Below, piece by piece: positions 5,712 to 6,077 of a DNA stretch of 6,077 nt (positions are counted from its first letter, which is position 1; every line of letters starts with the position of its first letter). The notes under the pieces were generated by a model. It was not told the origin of the DNA, did no database searches, and worked only from the letters and a program-made list of their open reading frames with translations. The stretch comes from an uncultured Paraprevotella sp. (lineage in GTDB: Bacteria; Bacteroidota; Bacteroidia; Bacteroidales; Bacteroidaceae), in NCBI GenBank assembly GCA_900770805.1, contig CAAGLP010000054.1:1-6077 (forward strand), in the 5' to 3' direction. The position numbers and the translations under genes are program-made.

Positions 5712-6077
5712 ATGAAATCACTAATTTTAGGTAGTGGACTCAGGGTAGTTTATGCCCCATCCCCCACTAATACGGTATACTTGGGCCTGGCAGTGGATGC
5801 TGGCACTCGAGATGAGACTGACGAAGAGAGTGGCATGGCACACTTTGCCGAGCACCTAAGTTTCAAAGGCACCTCAAGACGAACATCACGACAAATCATC
5901 ACCCACATGGAATCCGTGGGAGGAGACCTCAATGCCTTTACCGGTAAAGAGGAGACCGTATACTATTGCACCTGCCAGAAGGAGCACTTCCGCCGTGCCA
6001 TGGATCTGCTTTTCGATGTGGTATTCAATAGCAGATACCCCCAGGAAGAAATGGACAAGGAGGTGGAGGTTGTCATC
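5712..6077 (+). CDS. M16B zinc peptidase (processing-peptidase-like), signal-less, 5' part only
   Basis: This is the first 122 codons of a single-module M16B peptidase, resembling mitochondrial processing peptidase beta and Bacillus YmxG. The zinc motif HFAEH is at 44-48, and the following blocks SFKGT, MESVGGDLNAFTGKEETVYYC and the region at 111-122 (EEMDKEVEVVI) match the family in order and spacing. E117 corresponds to MPP Glu143; the third zinc ligand (Glu150 equivalent, expected at residue 124) falls two codons beyond the window, so catalytic completeness cannot be judged. The start at 5712 is firm: only eight residues precede the conserved GLRVV strand, the usual M16B layout, and the next Met (42) lies within the zinc-motif region. 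No signal peptide is visible, so a cytoplasmic location is likely. M16B proteins are usually about 410-430 residues. The substrate is unknown. Confidence 0.92.
   Translation, partial: MKSLILGSGLRVVYAPSPTNTVYLGLAVDAGTRDETDEESGMAHFAEHLSFKGTSRRTSRQIITHMESVGGDLNAFTGKEETVYYCTCQKEHFRRAMDLLFDVVFNSRYPQEEMDKEVEVVI

Overview
The window reads as an ordinary chromosomal segment of a Bacteroidales bacterium, most likely Prevotella or a close relative. The evidence is the FeoA-FeoB fusion followed by a tiny Cys-rich membrane protein, the PqqL-like secreted M16 peptidase, promoters of the Bacteroidota type (TTTG, 19-20 bases, TAnnTTTG), and the absence of strong Shine-Dalgarno sites. The genus is an inference from these traits and was not searched. 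I see no mobile element, CRISPR array, rRNA or tRNA.

Layout. From base 1 to 1708 (minus strand, 3' end outside the window) lies a large exported M16 zinc peptidase of the two-module type. A 106-base divergent intergenic region (1709-1814) carries a good minus-strand promoter and a plus-strand -7 box only 8 bases ahead of the next start codon. From 1815 to 3125 (plus) is a membrane-anchored PBP4/DacB-type D-Ala-D-Ala carboxypeptidase with all three active-site motifs but a shortened internal insertion. Its stop lies 3 bases from the stop of the converging feo operon (minus). That operon has feoAB (5632 to 3269) followed by a 47-residue Cys-rich FeoB-associated membrane protein (3272 to 3129), coupled by an ATGA overlap. 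A second, 79-base divergent region (5633-5711) has a near-consensus promoter for feoAB and a -7 box 4 bases before a second, signal-less M16B peptidase (5712 to beyond 6077, plus).

How the genes relate. The feo pair forms one ferrous-iron uptake unit: a FeoA domain, a GTPase, a membrane permease and a small Cys-rich partner. The carboxypeptidase trims or opens peptidoglycan in the periplasm. The two M16 peptidases are different subfamilies with probably different locations (periplasm and cytoplasm). Nothing ties the three functions into one pathway, and the two gene pairs are divergent and convergent neighbours.

I found no evidence of a new biological system. The more interesting points are fine-scale: near-leaderless starts on both plus-strand genes, a shared promoter spacer between the two minus-strand promoters, the compact DacB, and the terminator-free tail-to-tail junction.
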